Below are positions 7,726 through 18,117 of a stretch of 64,000 bases of DNA, piece after piece. Positions within the stretch are counted from its first letter, which is position 1. Each line of letters starts with the position of its first letter. Source of the stretch: Bacillus sp. B15-48 (lineage in GTDB: Bacteria; Bacillota; Bacilli; Bacillales; Cytobacillaceae); NCBI RefSeq assembly GCF_016879755.1, contig NZ_WOFU01000010.1, forward strand, positions 31,257 through 95,256. Direction: 5' to 3'. Both the position numbers and the translations under genes were made by a program. Below the pieces are notes generated by a model that made no database searches, was not told the DNA's origin, and saw nothing but the letters and a program-made list of their open reading frames with translations.

Positions 7726-8784
7726 TTACCGGTAATTTTTTAATATTTCATTTAGTTCCTTCCCTTGATCCCCAACATTCTCAACTATTTTTGGTGTAAT
7801 AGAGTTATAGATTTCTAAAAAGTTATCTTCCTCTTCTTTTGTCAGAGGGTTAATTTCAGCCCCGTTTTCAGCCATTCTATCCAGAATCGTTTCTTCTAGT
7901 TCAGCATAAGTACTATAGCTTTCTAAGCCGACATTTATTGAAATATTTCGAATGACCTCTTTATCTTCATCTGAGATACTATCCCAAACTTTAGAATTTA
8001 GAATGAACATATTTGCATTAGCAGAAATATTTGCTAGCGACATCTTTGGGGCTACTTCATATAATTTAAAGGATTCTGTTAAGTTTACAGTTTGCACGGT
8101 TGTGTCTACCGTTTTATTTTGTAGCGCTAAATACAATTCACCGGGATCCATCGTTACAGGAGCCGCACCTAGGGCTTCAGCTTGTTCTGCCTGCCATCTA
8201 CCTGCCGTTCTAATTTTCATCCCTTTCATTTGGTCTGGATTCGTAATGAATTTATCAGGGTGCACAATAAGGGACTGTGTATTACTAACTGTCCAAAATG
8301 AAAGTTCTACACCATTTTCTTGAAAAATATCCATCATTACAGATAATGAATCCTCATAGAACTCCTTAAAATCCTCTTCGCTTCTAAACACCCCTAAAGG
8401 CTCCAAAAGGCTAACAGCATCTATTTGTCCAGAACTTGCACCTGCAGATAAAAGTCCACCGTCAACCGTACCACTTTTTACCGAATCGAGTGTGTCAAAA
8501 AGCGAAGAAAGTTGCCCAGAATAATAAGGAGTAAATTTAACTCGTCCTTCCGTTTCCTCTTCAACCTTCTCAGCCCACTCTCTAAATGTTACAGAATATA
8601 GATCGTTTTCTGAAGAATATAAGGAGAAGGCAATATTTACTGTTTTGTCACCCGTTTTAATTTCCTTATTATTTTCATCATTTGCTGTGGATGATGAACT
8701 TCCACTTGTATTTGAACATGCCGTAATAACTGTTAATATGAGAAACAACAAAAACAATCTTCCAATTTTATTTCTAAAATGCAT
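7726..8784 (-). CDS. TRAP transporter substrate-binding lipoprotein, DctP family
   Basis: Captures the solute outside the membrane and delivers it to DctQM. A lipoprotein signal is clear (hydrophobic stretch then ITAC as lipobox). The mature part shows the DctP fold landmarks: FREWAEKVEEETEGRVKF, GQLSSLFDTLDSVKSG, and MKGMKIRTAGRWQAE containing the conserved arginine that binds carboxylates. GGGGGA lies 6 bases before the ATG at 8784, while the ATG at 8790 abuts it, so 8784 is preferred. First gene of the transporter set. Confidence 0.93.
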   Translation of the reverse strand: MHFRNKIGRLFLLFLILTVITACSNTSGSSSSTANDENNKEIKTGDKTVNIAFSLYSSENDLYSVTFREWAEKVEEETEGRVKFTPYYSGQLSSLFDTLDSVKSGTVDGGLLSAGASSGQIDAVSLLEPLGVFRSEEDFKEFYEDSLSVMMDIFQENGVELSFWTVSNTQSLIVHPDKFITNPDQMKGMKIRTAGRWQAEQAEALGAAPVTMDPGELYLALQNKTVDTTVQTVNLTESFKLYEVAPKMSLANISANANMFILNSKVWDSISDEDKEVIRNISINVGLESYSTYAELEETILDRMAENGAEINPLTKEEEDNFLEIYNSITPKIVENVGDQGKELNEILKNYR

Positions 8785-8891
8785 ATCCATTCCCCCATAA
8801 ATTCATTTTTAATTTTTGTTAAGTAGTAGCATCTATATTTCTAAGAAAAGGTTAAATCCATTTTTATAAACACTTTCAGTTAAATTAATAC

Positions 8892-9767
8892 TTATTGTAA
8901 ATGGACTAATCTCCTAATATGTTTTTTTGAATAGTTACTTACCTGTGGTAAACATAAGGTTTCTTTTAAAAACTTAAGTATTTTGGGGACTGCTTCGATA
9001 TTTGGATAATCACTCAGGCTTCCTCCTTTCAATCCAGGAGTAAGATTTAGCCAGAAATGACCTTGATCAGGAAAAACAACGGTTTGAACATTTATCTCGT
9101 TTTCCTGTAATCTCTTTACAAAGTTCTCTGATTGAGATGGAGGAACGATATTATCCTCCCCTCCCCATAAAACTAGAAAACTAGTATCAAATGTAGGACT
9201 AAATTCCATCTCATCAATATAATCAATTGGCGATACGTCATGATAAAGGTTTGGGTCCTCACCGTAAGCTTTCCCCAATAGCTGCTTTATAATCTGATTA
9301 AGTCTTTCTGACCCTTCTTCCTTTAAGTTATACAAACCGTATACACCTACGCAAGCACCAATCCTAATGCTTGGATGGGAAGCGGCTTTAAAAGCTAATA
9401 GACTTCCAAGATGTGCTCCAGCAGAATCACCAATGATCCCGATTCTTAATGGATTTATGTTCCACTCATTTGCCTTACTAACCAACCAATTTAGAGCATG
9501 ATAAACATCATCAACTACACCAGGCCAACTAGGTTTATTTTTGGTAGCCAAACGATAATTAATCGCCATTACGACAAAGCCCTCTTCAGCTAACATCGGT
9601 CCCCATTCAGAGTACATTTCCTTAGACCCTACTTGATAGGCACCTCCATGAATCAGTAATACAGCTGGTAAATCCTCCCCCTTACTCGGGCGGTATACAT
9701 CTGCAGTCAGCAAATCTTTTTCTGCAGTACTATATACAATATTTTTTTCAATTAATATGTCTGTCAT
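8892..9767 (-). CDS. Alpha/beta hydrolase, esterase/lipase-like (HSL type)
   Basis: A cytoplasmic serine hydrolase of 291 residues. HGGAYQVGS is the oxyanion-hole HGG motif, GDSAGAH holds the nucleophilic serine, an Asp in LWGGEDNIVPP and His in FPDQGHFWLN complete the triad. No signal peptide. This family hydrolyses esters or amides of small molecules, and kynurenine-formamidase-like members look similar. It sits between the TRAP operon and another alpha/beta hydrolase, suggesting a role in processing the imported compound. Substrate unknown. Confidence 0.85.
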   Translation of the reverse strand: MTDILIEKNIVYSTAEKDLLTADVYRPSKGEDLPAVLLIHGGAYQVGSKEMYSEWGPMLAEEGFVVMAINYRLATKNKPSWPGVVDDVYHALNWLVSKANEWNINPLRIGIIGDSAGAHLGSLLAFKAASHPSIRIGACVGVYGLYNLKEEGSERLNQIIKQLLGKAYGEDPNLYHDVSPIDYIDEMEFSPTFDTSFLVLWGGEDNIVPPSQSENFVKRLQENEINVQTVVFPDQGHFWLNLTPGLKGGSLSDYPNIEAVPKILKFLKETLCLPQVSNYSKKHIRRLVHLQ

Positions 9768-9862
9768 AATACTCCTTCCTCCTAATCTAAATTCAGATAA
9801 AATAAATTATCAATATATTCTTGATATTTAGTATATTAAGAGTTTAATCATTCAATTTGAGT

Positions 9863-10696
9863 TCAGCCTACTGATGATATCAAAGATAGAATATCATCGA
9901 CGAACATTGACCATTCTTTTGAATCAGGGTCAATAATTTTAAAATGCTCTGCACTATCAATTTTTTTCAACGTGACTATGTCTCCCGAATCTGTTGCATA
10001 GTTTTTATACTTTTCACTAATCCCGATTGGAACGTTGATATCCAGTGCGCCATGAACTAATATTTGCGGAACACCAATAGGTAAAAGTTTAATAGGAGAA
10101 CACTCATCATATCTTTCTTGGAAACCTTTAGGAGTTCCTCCTATAAGGTCCTTAGTAGGGTTGTCTTTAACTCCAGTCATAAGTTCTTTTAGTTGATGTA
10201 CTTCGTACATAAGCGAAAGATCACATACTCCCGCTAGGCTTATAGCCCCTTTTACTCTCAAAGGATTAGGTGTTCTTAAAATACTCGATGCTGGTAGTTG
10301 ATGTCGTCCAGCTAACCACAAAGATAATTGCCCGCCTGCTGAATGTCCTATAGTAATAATACGATCTAAATTAAGTGGATAAGTTTTTGAAATCGTTCGT
10401 ACATAGTCCGCGGCCTGTACATTATCTTGCAAAGTGCCTGGCCAGCCTCCACCTTCTTGTCCTACGCGGCGGTATTCTATGTTCCAAGTTGCAATACCTT
10501 TTCTTGTTAAACTTTCTGCTATTTTATTCATTTGATCTAAACTAGATTTTTCCTTCCAAAAACCTCCATGAATAAGAATTGCAACAGGAAAAGGCCCCTT
10601 CCCTTCTGGTACTCTTAAATCCCCAAACTGGTTCTTATCTTTCCCGTAATGAATCCGATGCACGCTTTTAATCTTAGTTAAACTCACACTTACCAC
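9863..10696 (-). CDS. Alpha/beta hydrolase, second esterase-like enzyme
   Basis: 277 residues with the same architecture as its neighbour but clearly diverged: IHGGFWKEKSS (oxyanion hole), IGHSAGGQLSLW (nucleophile Ser), VHGALDINVPI (Asp) and SAEHFKIID (His). The IHGGFW and GHSAGG pattern is like kynurenine-formamidase-type hydrolases, so an arylformamide or ester bond is possible. All four catalytic elements are intact. Two such enzymes side by side suggest successive hydrolyses or alternative substrates in the same pathway; that is inference. Confidence 0.85.
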   Translation of the reverse strand: MVSVSLTKIKSVHRIHYGKDKNQFGDLRVPEGKGPFPVAILIHGGFWKEKSSLDQMNKIAESLTRKGIATWNIEYRRVGQEGGGWPGTLQDNVQAADYVRTISKTYPLNLDRIITIGHSAGGQLSLWLAGRHQLPASSILRTPNPLRVKGAISLAGVCDLSLMYEVHQLKELMTGVKDNPTKDLIGGTPKGFQERYDECSPIKLLPIGVPQILVHGALDINVPIGISEKYKNYATDSGDIVTLKKIDSAEHFKIIDPDSKEWSMFVDDILSLISSVG

Positions 10697-10815
10697 CCTT
10701 TTTTACTCGAGGTATAATATTGAGTTTCTTTTATTGTTTACTAGCACTTTAATCATTAAGTGAATAAAACAAATGGCCCATACCTTATGCAATGAATATT
10801 AAGGTTTAATTGCTA

Positions 10816-11493
10816 TTATTCATTTACCATAGATTCAATTTTTAAGTCATAAGAAATTTCTTCTCCACGCATTAAACTCATCACTTGTGTATTAGTTAAT
10901 ACCACACCAAATAATTTATTTATTAACCTTATGCTTGACTCATGGTCTTCTAATGATTGTCCTGCTACAGCCTCTCCTGCAACAATAACGTCATAATCTC
11001 TCTGGTAAGCATCCCTTACAGTTGTTTCTACACAGTGGGTAGTAGCAACTCCAGCAATGATTAAAGTAGTAATTCCCTTCATTCTTAAAAGAGTGTCTAA
11101 TCTTGTGTCATAAAAAGAACTAAATCTATGCTTAGTTATTAACTCTGTATCATTATTAATGAAATCTTTCAGCTCATCGACCACTTTAGCATCCCAAGTA
11201 TCTTTTAAAGCTGGTGATCCTGCTTTCCATCTATGAGTATGGGGAGGGATAAGTCTGTTAAATCTTGTTTTATCGTCTTGATAATGATTTTGAATAGTCC
11301 ATATATCCAAAATACCATTAGATCGACTAACTTCTAGCAATTCTTTAACTTTAGGAATTGTCGCATTCATCATTGTGCTATTATATCCATTTCTACCTAT
11401 ACTCCCGTTAGGGTGACAATAACTATTTTGCATGTCAATAATTAAAAATGCTGTTTTTCCCTTGTCAATTCGAATGTTATTCTTCAATTCCAT
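10816..11493 (-). CDS. Isochorismatase-family cysteine hydrolase
   Basis: A 225-residue amidohydrolase-like enzyme of the family that includes N-carbamoylsarcosine amidase, nicotinamidase and maleamate amidase. The catalytic triad is visible as Asp in FLIIDMQNSY, Lys in ELITKHRFSSF and Cys in VATTHCVETTVRDA, with the preceding cis-peptide VAT context. An amide substrate is therefore likely. It is separated from the aldehyde dehydrogenase gene by 27 bases and probably co-transcribed with it. Confidence 0.88.
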   Translation of the reverse strand: MELKNNIRIDKGKTAFLIIDMQNSYCHPNGSIGRNGYNSTMMNATIPKVKELLEVSRSNGILDIWTIQNHYQDDKTRFNRLIPPHTHRWKAGSPALKDTWDAKVVDELKDFINNDTELITKHRFSSFYDTRLDTLLRMKGITTLIIAGVATTHCVETTVRDAYQRDYDVIVAGEAVAGQSLEDHESSIRLINKLFGVVLTNTQVMSLMRGEEISYDLKIESMVNE

Positions 11494-11520
11494 GCTAAGC
11501 CCCCCTTTTAAATGTGAGTA

Positions 11521-12957
11521 TTATTTTTTAAGCAAGTTAGTTCCATGCGTTTCAACATACTCATCAAACACCATTTCTGAGTTTTCACGGCCAATACCAC
11601 TTTGTTTCACACCGCTGAAAGGGATGTATTTGTAACCAAGTGGCGTTTGGAAAGCCGTATTAATAAACGTCATTCCAGACTCAATTTCTTCCGCTATCTC
11701 CAATGCACGCTCCTCATCAGCTGTCCAAATCGTTGATCCAAGTCCATAATCGGTACTATTTGCCATTTGGATCACTTGTTCTTCTGTTGAATACGAAATT
11801 AAAGGAATAATTGGACCGAATTGTTCGCATGTAACAACCTCATGATCAGGTTGTATATCACGAACAATTACAGGCCTTAAATAATAGCCATTTTCCCAGT
11901 TTTCGGGTTCTAATTTTTCACCAAGTTCCACGAGATTAGCTTGGCTATCTTTCAGTCCTCTAACTAAACGTTTAATATTTTCATATTGTTGTTGATTATT
12001 AACTGGTCCAATCGTGGCATTTTGATTTAACTGATGCCCAATTTTGTACTGATTGGTAATATGGTACATTCTTTCATAAAATTCATCATATATTGTGTTA
12101 GGTATAAAAACTCGTTTAATTGCATAGCAGAATTGACCTGATCTCCTAAATACTCCATTTACAATATCTGGGACAACTTTATCAAGATTTGCATCGCTTA
12201 ATACGATTGCTGGATCATTTCCACCTAATTCAAAATGGATTCCTTTTAATGACTCAGCTGCTGATTTCATAATATATTTTGCAGTTGGTCCGCCACCCGT
12301 AAACGAGATTTTCCGAACAAGTGGATGTGAAGTTAGTGCTTCTCCAACATCTCCCTCCCCAGTTACAACATTAATTACACCTGGCGGAAAAAGCATTGCC
12401 GCTTTTTTCAGGGCCAAGGTGACTCCCATGGATGCGAAGGGAGAAGGTTTAATTACCATAGTATTTCCCGCAATTAAGCATGGGGCCAACTTTTGAATTG
12501 TCAACAACAATGGTGCATTCCACGGAACTATTCCCGCAATTACCCCCATAGGTCGTTTTACAAGCCTCACCCAGCTCGTCTCATCACCAATTTCCATCGG
12601 TTTAAAAAAAGACTCAGCAAAACTTGCAGTATTTCGTATATTGGAAACGGCCATCCCAATTTCAACCTTTGTTGTTTCAAGCAACATTCCATTTTGATTC
12701 GAGATAATTTCAGCTAATCGTGAGCATTCTTTTTCCAAAAGATCTGCTACTTGTAAAACCAATGAAACTCTTTCATCCAGAGGGACTTTACGCCATGACA
12801 GATAGGCTTGATGTGCAGCATTTACTGCCTGATCAACATGATGAACAGTTCCAACCGCAACTTCACCAATAACCTCACTAAGTCTCCCTGGATCTCTCAC
12901 TTCGGTATATTGGTTTGTTTCTATGTCTTTGTTATTAATAAAAAAATGAACTTTCAA
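11521..12957 (-). CDS. NAD(P)-dependent aldehyde dehydrogenase
   Basis: Oxidises an aldehyde to a carboxylic acid. 478 residues, normal for the ALDH superfamily. Seen: VPWNAPLLLTIQKLAPCLIAGNT shortened to its core VPWNAPLL, the KPSP cofactor-binding segment, FTGG, the general-base Glu in FELGGNDPAIV, and the catalytic Cys in RRSGQFCYAIKR. The start is TTG with AAAGGGGGA upstream. In meta-cleavage pathways ALDHs oxidise ring-fission semialdehydes; that fits the HpaB/VOC/FAH genes further along but is not proven. Confidence 0.93.
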   Translation of the reverse strand: MKVHFFINNKDIETNQYTEVRDPGRLSEVIGEVAVGTVHHVDQAVNAAHQAYLSWRKVPLDERVSLVLQVADLLEKECSRLAEIISNQNGMLLETTKVEIGMAVSNIRNTASFAESFFKPMEIGDETSWVRLVKRPMGVIAGIVPWNAPLLLTIQKLAPCLIAGNTMVIKPSPFASMGVTLALKKAAMLFPPGVINVVTGEGDVGEALTSHPLVRKISFTGGGPTAKYIMKSAAESLKGIHFELGGNDPAIVLSDANLDKVVPDIVNGVFRRSGQFCYAIKRVFIPNTIYDEFYERMYHITNQYKIGHQLNQNATIGPVNNQQQYENIKRLVRGLKDSQANLVELGEKLEPENWENGYYLRPVIVRDIQPDHEVVTCEQFGPIIPLISYSTEEQVIQMANSTDYGLGSTIWTADEERALEIAEEIESGMTFINTAFQTPLGYKYIPFSGVKQSGIGRENSEMVFDEYVETHGTNLLKK

Positions 12958-13195
12958 TTAAAACAATCCCCCTTTATTTTTGAAATTTTCAAGAAAATGT
13001 TTGTTTTTTACCATTTTTCAAGCTTAACAACTATATTATTAATGAAATCTACATCCAGAAAACCAACGATTATCTCTTCTTTTATTTCTGCTTAATCTAG
13101 GACAATAGTACCTTCCTACCTTATTAAATATCTTTCTGAAAATAGACTCTATTATGTCTTGGGTTGCGAATACTAGACAAAATGAACATAAGAAA

Positions 13196-14926
13196 CTAGT
13201 CTCTTTGCTCGGAAATCTGCTGAAGTTTCACATCAATAACTGCTGAACGACCAGATTTCACCGCTTCTATCCCTTGTTTTAACGCTTCCTTCAATTTAGC
13301 TGGATCGGACACGGTCACCGCAAAAGCTCCACCAGCAGCTTCGGCAATTTTTGCTAAATCTGCCGGTTGGTCAAAATTCACCCAATAACGATCATCTCTT
13401 TTGGCAATACCATCTGGATACATTCTTAACAGGTTGTTTTTTGTAGCATTCCATCCTTGATTGTTATAAATCACTGTTAAAAACGGAGCGTTATATCGCC
13501 GTGATAACCAATGGACAGACGAAGGAACACTAAATAAATAAGATCCATCGCCAGTTAAACTAATAACGGTATTATCCGGCTTTGCCATTTTCACTCCAAT
13601 TGCTGCTCCACCATTCCAACCAAGGGATGAGCCACCATTGGCTAACATCGTAAGTGGCTTGGTGCGAGGCAAATGTCGCATAACAGCGAGTGAATTGGTG
13701 ATTGTCTCATTTAAAATGATGGTGTCCTCATTCACAATTTCCCTGACACAAGCAGTGAGCCATTCGGGAGTAATGGCTCCATTGCTTGGATAAGCCTCCA
13801 TTTGCTCCCAATTATTTCGCTGTAGTTTATGTTTCAATGAAAGTCGATCGTAACGGGATTGTATCGAACCTTTATTTAGGTCCATTGTTTCGGTATGTTC
13901 ATTTAGTTGAAGTAAGGCTTGATAAGAATCGGCTTGGTATAACGCATCAACTGGAATATGCCACAAAGGTATTTCGGATTTAATTGGGTCTAGATCGATA
14001 TGATAGATTTTGCAATCTTTTTGCGGACGATTAACTGCTGGAATCCAAGGAACATCTGAATCAATGACTAAAATAACATCTGCTTCTGCTAAGAGTTCAC
14101 CTTCTTCAAAACCTAAGTGTAGTGGGTGATTCCCTGGGAAGTTAAGATAACTACTATTTGATTCAATTACGGGAATGGCCAAGCGTTCACAGAATTGTGT
14201 CAATAGCCCAACACTCTCAGCGTTTCTTCCAAGATAACTCGTGATGATAACCGGGTGGTTCGCTTTAGCTAAAGACTGGACAATTTCTTCAACTCCTGCT
14301 GCTGGTAACGGCATAGCTTCCATTCGTTTCCATTTAATATATTCATTAGGAAGAATTTTTATTTCTTCTTCAAGTACCTCTCTTGCACCTGTTAAGTAAA
14401 CAGGACCTTTAGGATTACTATTAGCAAGCTGCATTGCCCGATAAACAAGTTGTTTCGTATTTAAACCCGTACGAATATCGCCTTCCCATTTCACATAGTT
14501 CCTGACGATTCCGCGTTGATCGTATACATTTTGCAAGTAATTAATTGGAGTAAGGCGACTACCATGTAACTCCCCATCCATCGTATAAGGCGTTTCCCCT
14601 GAAAATATGAAGACCGGAACACGCGACCGATAAACATTGTGTAGGCTGCCACCCAAGTTTTGAGTACCGACATCGGTATGAACAATTACTCCTTGGGCCT
14701 GACCACTCACCATATAATAACCATGTGCCGCACTTAATGTGAGATATTCATGCGGACAAATGATGACTTCCGGAAGTGGAATATTCTTGGATTTCGCCTT
14801 TGCAAGTGCTTCAATAATGGCTGGGTGATCACTTCCAAGATTACTAAATAGATAGGAAATACCTGTTTCCTGTAGTGCCTCCAACATAGCATCCGCTGAG
14901 TTATAACGAGTTAACTTTTCATCCAA
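13196..14926 (-). CDS. Thiamine diphosphate-dependent enzyme, acetolactate synthase/decarboxylase-like
   Basis: A 576-residue ThDP enzyme with the three usual domains. The N-terminal catalytic Glu is in CPHEYLTLSAAHGYYM, and the C-terminal ThDP/Mg motif is SLTGDGSYLF through NNQGWN. The family covers acetolactate synthases, benzoylformate and other 2-oxoacid decarboxylases; sequence alone does not separate them. No regulatory small subunit (IlvN) is adjacent, so a catabolic decarboxylase or lyase is more likely than biosynthetic ALS. It lies between the aldehyde dehydrogenase and the TAXI transporter; a decarboxylase making the aldehyde for the neighbour is an attractive guess. Confidence 0.85.
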   Translation of the reverse strand: MDEKLTRYNSADAMLEALQETGISYLFSNLGSDHPAIIEALAKAKSKNIPLPEVIICPHEYLTLSAAHGYYMVSGQAQGVIVHTDVGTQNLGGSLHNVYRSRVPVFIFSGETPYTMDGELHGSRLTPINYLQNVYDQRGIVRNYVKWEGDIRTGLNTKQLVYRAMQLANSNPKGPVYLTGAREVLEEEIKILPNEYIKWKRMEAMPLPAAGVEEIVQSLAKANHPVIITSYLGRNAESVGLLTQFCERLAIPVIESNSSYLNFPGNHPLHLGFEEGELLAEADVILVIDSDVPWIPAVNRPQKDCKIYHIDLDPIKSEIPLWHIPVDALYQADSYQALLQLNEHTETMDLNKGSIQSRYDRLSLKHKLQRNNWEQMEAYPSNGAITPEWLTACVREIVNEDTIILNETITNSLAVMRHLPRTKPLTMLANGGSSLGWNGGAAIGVKMAKPDNTVISLTGDGSYLFSVPSSVHWLSRRYNAPFLTVIYNNQGWNATKNNLLRMYPDGIAKRDDRYWVNFDQPADLAKIAEAAGGAFAVTVSDPAKLKEALKQGIEAVKSGRSAVIDVKLQQISEQRD

Positions 14927-15071
14927 GACATGATCCTCCTTGTATTTTATTCTAGTTATTTATTAAACTGGTTCGCAACGAGTTCCTTATCGTTACTGAA
15001 GTGAAGTTTTAACGGAAAACAATCAATAATCCACTTTATGTGCAAATATAAATGAAGAAACTTGGAACTCC

Positions 15072-16979
15072 TTACCCTATACTTGATGATTGTGTAGGTA
15101 CTTTATCCTCATATTTCTTTATTTTTAATTCGTAAAAGAGAATAAAAATGAAGAGAAATACCCCAATTAAATCGCTTACAAATCCTACTGACATCAATAA
15201 GATTGCATCGATTAGCATAATACACCGCGTCCACAAACTAATATGGTTTTTCAAAAATCCTTCTAATGCTGCTGATAAAATAAAAACTCCCATCATACCT
15301 GTAAGCCCTGCTAAAAGAATATTTACGATTGAACCATTAAGTAATAGTTCCGGTCCGTATACAAACAAGTAAGGAACAATAAATGCTACTAAGCCCAAAC
15401 GGCAAGCAATGAGTGAAGTTTTTGTAGGATGCGAATTAGCTACCGCACTTGCAGCAAACACTGTAACAGCCACTGGTGGTGTAATGTGAGCTAAAGTTGC
15501 AAAGAAAAAGATAAACATATGTGCTGCCATAGGTGTAACTCCTAATTCAATCATGGATGGTGCAGCAAACACGGATAATATAATATAGGATGCAACAGGT
15601 GGTAGACCCATACCAAGTACAATTGAAACAATCATCGTAAGCAGTAGCAACATAAATAATTTGCCATCAGCTAAATTAACCATTATACCGGACAAACGTA
15701 GACCTATTCCGGTCATATTAATGACCCCAATCACAATCCCAGCACAAGCACAAGCAGATACGACCATTAAAGAAAACTTAACACCTTGTTGCAATGACTC
15801 AATAATTTTTTTGAGTCCCATCCTCGTTTCCTTGCGTAAATAGGTACAAAATGGAATGGACAATGTAGCCCAAAAAGCAGAAAGTGTAGGACTTGCTTTT
15901 TCAATTAATAGTAAATAGATTAAAATTACTAGTGGGATTAACAAATGACCTTTCGTTCTTAACTCTTTTTTTAAGTCCGGCCCTTCATAAACTTTTTTTC
16001 CATGTAACCCCATTTTGCCAGCTCTTAAGTCAACCATAATAAACACAGCCATAAAATACATGATTGCCGGGATAATCGCGGCAAAAACAACCTCTGAATA
16101 GGCAACTCCAAGATAGTCGGCAATTAAAAAAGATACGGCACCCATAATAGGAGGAAGAAACATTCCACCCGTGGATGCTATCGATTCAATCGCACCTGCA
16201 TATTCTGACTTATATCCTTCTTTTTTCATTAAAGGAATGGTAAGTACGCCTGTGGTGACAACATTTGAGGTCGGACTCCCACTTATACTTCCAAAAAAAG
16301 CACTCGATACAATTGAAACCTTCGCTGCTCCTCCTCGAAAACGTCCTACTAAGCCCATTGCTAAATCCATGAACAACTGCCCAGCACCTGAACGTTCAAG
16401 TAAAGAACCGAAAATAACAAAAAGGACAATATAAGTTGCCGAAACTCCGACGGGAATTCCTAAAATCCCTTCAGTACTTAACCCGACTTGAGTAACTATA
16501 TTTTCAAATTTATATCCTGTGTGTGCAAACATCAAAGGCAGATTTTGACCATAAAACGCATAAACCAAAAAAATAATGGCAACAATTGGAAGACCCCAAC
16601 CAACCGTTCTTCGTGCAGCCTCTAATGTCATTAAAATAAGGAAGGTGGCCATTATCACAACGAGTGTGGACGGTGTATTTAAGGATCTAGTTAGTTCGAT
16701 ATGATTCGTAAAAATGTATAGAGCAGTCGCAGCTGCTATCAGGGCAAAAACAATATTGATTGATAAACTAAGACGGTTTTGAATCGTTAACGTACCGCCA
16801 TCACTCTTTATGTTTTTTTTGAAAAAGGGATAAATAAGGAAGGTTAACGCTAGTGCAAATCCTAAATGTGCTGAGCGCTGTTGAAGAGCTGGAAAAAGTT
16901 GTACTCCTGCTGCATATAGATGGAACAACGCCATACATATTGCTATACTCCCTACTGTCCATCCGATAACTTTGTTCAT
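15072..16979 (-). CDS. TAXI-type TRAP transporter permease, fused DctQ-DctM (4TM/12TM)
   Basis: About 635 residues and some 16-18 hydrophobic segments. It fuses a four-helix small-permease part to a DctM part containing GLPIVAIIFLVYAFYG, SGSPTSNVVTTGVLTIP and GMGLPPVASYIILSVFAAP. Such fused permeases work with TAXI solute receptors, and one is encoded just upstream, 71 bases away. Three consecutive ATGs (16985, 16982, 16979) follow AAGGGAG; 16979 gives the best spacing of 8. A second, distinct TRAP system within the same island. Substrate unknown. Confidence 0.92.
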   Translation of the reverse strand: MNKVIGWTVGSIAICMALFHLYAAGVQLFPALQQRSAHLGFALALTFLIYPFFKKNIKSDGGTLTIQNRLSLSINIVFALIAAATALYIFTNHIELTRSLNTPSTLVVIMATFLILMTLEAARRTVGWGLPIVAIIFLVYAFYGQNLPLMFAHTGYKFENIVTQVGLSTEGILGIPVGVSATYIVLFVIFGSLLERSGAGQLFMDLAMGLVGRFRGGAAKVSIVSSAFFGSISGSPTSNVVTTGVLTIPLMKKEGYKSEYAGAIESIASTGGMFLPPIMGAVSFLIADYLGVAYSEVVFAAIIPAIMYFMAVFIMVDLRAGKMGLHGKKVYEGPDLKKELRTKGHLLIPLVILIYLLLIEKASPTLSAFWATLSIPFCTYLRKETRMGLKKIIESLQQGVKFSLMVVSACACAGIVIGVINMTGIGLRLSGIMVNLADGKLFMLLLLTMIVSIVLGMGLPPVASYIILSVFAAPSMIELGVTPMAAHMFIFFFATLAHITPPVAVTVFAASAVANSHPTKTSLIACRLGLVAFIVPYLFVYGPELLLNGSIVNILLAGLTGMMGVFILSAALEGFLKNHISLWTRCIMLIDAILLMSVGFVSDLIGVFLFIFILFYELKIKKYEDKVPTQSSSIG

Positions 16980-17050
16980 CATCATCACTCCCTTATGAGA
17001 AAATGAGGGAGTACAACAGTTTGTACTCCGAAAAGAAAACAATCATTTTC

Positions 17051-18070
17051 TTATTCTAATACCCCAATTTCCTTCAAATACTTTTCCGCACCAGGATGTA
17101 AAGGCATTTCAATCCCTTCAACGATATTGTCTTTACTAATTTCTGATCCCGGAACAATCGCTTTCAATTCGTTTGGATAATCCAACATGGCCTTTAGGTA
17201 ATTAATTACTAATTCATCAGGAGTATCAATATGAGTAATATAATGATTCGTAAATGCTGGTATGATGATGTCTTCATCAATTCCATCATATGTGCCTGCT
17301 GGTATCTTTCTAACTCCCGCATAAGGTGCAAATTCATTTAAATAGTTTTCTGCTTCTTCTTCACTTAAAGAAAGGATTCGGATATCTGTTGATGACATCG
17401 TTTCTTTAATAGCTGGAGATGGAATGAGGTCTGTTATGGCACCAGCATCTAAACTTCCATCTTGCATAGCTTGTTGTACCTCCGCATTTCTGTACGGTTG
17501 AAATTGATAATCCTTTCCTTCTTGAAGCCCAAGACTAGCTAATAATTCTCTTAATGTATCTTCAATTGCGGCACCTGGAGGCGCAGCAATATCTTTTCCT
17601 TTTAAATCAGAAAATGTTTTAATATCTGAATCCGCAGGTACAACTACGTGAATATTCGCAGTGTCTACATACCCAATCGCTCTTAATTCTTTATGCTCAC
17701 CAGGAACGTGTTCATATTCACCATTGTATGCTTGCGCTCCATCTCTTGAAGAAACGATTCCAATCGCAGCTCTACCTTCTTCATATTTTTCTAAAATTGA
17801 ACGTATATTTCCAGGTGAACCACCTGCTGCTTCTACCGAAAATTGTACATTTGGCATGAGCCCTTCATCTGAAAAGATTTTCGCGATTGCAGCTGATGTC
17901 CGATAAACAGCGCCTCCAGCATTCGCAACATAACTAGGAACAATGCCGGATACTTCCCCATTTTCTGAAGAAGCAGACTTTGAACCAGTTTGGTCATTAC
18001 CACAACCTACAAGAGCTAATACACAGACTATTATGACTGTAAAACTTAAAAATAAATGTTTTTTTATCAT
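17051..18070 (-). CDS. TAXI-family TRAP substrate-binding lipoprotein
   Basis: Solute receptor for the fused TRAP permease that follows. Lipoprotein signal with LVGC lipobox. The mature part carries TAXI hallmarks: VANAGGAVYRTSAAIAKIF and EAAGGSPGNIRSILE near the start, DLKGKDIAAPPGAAIEDTLR, and an aromatic-rich C-terminal half. A GGGGG site lies 6 bases from the ATG at 18070; the ATG at 18076 abuts it. The receptor type often binds glutamate-like or other organic anions, but the ligand cannot be read from sequence. Confidence 0.92.
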   Translation of the reverse strand: MIKKHLFLSFTVIIVCVLALVGCGNDQTGSKSASSENGEVSGIVPSYVANAGGAVYRTSAAIAKIFSDEGLMPNVQFSVEAAGGSPGNIRSILEKYEEGRAAIGIVSSRDGAQAYNGEYEHVPGEHKELRAIGYVDTANIHVVVPADSDIKTFSDLKGKDIAAPPGAAIEDTLRELLASLGLQEGKDYQFQPYRNAEVQQAMQDGSLDAGAITDLIPSPAIKETMSSTDIRILSLSEEEAENYLNEFAPYAGVRKIPAGTYDGIDEDIIIPAFTNHYITHIDTPDELVINYLKAMLDYPNELKAIVPGSEISKDNIVEGIEMPLHPGAEKYLKEIGVLE

Positions 18071-18117
18071 CGTCATCCCCCGCTTTTTTTAAATATATTT
18101 TATTTAAAGATTGCCTC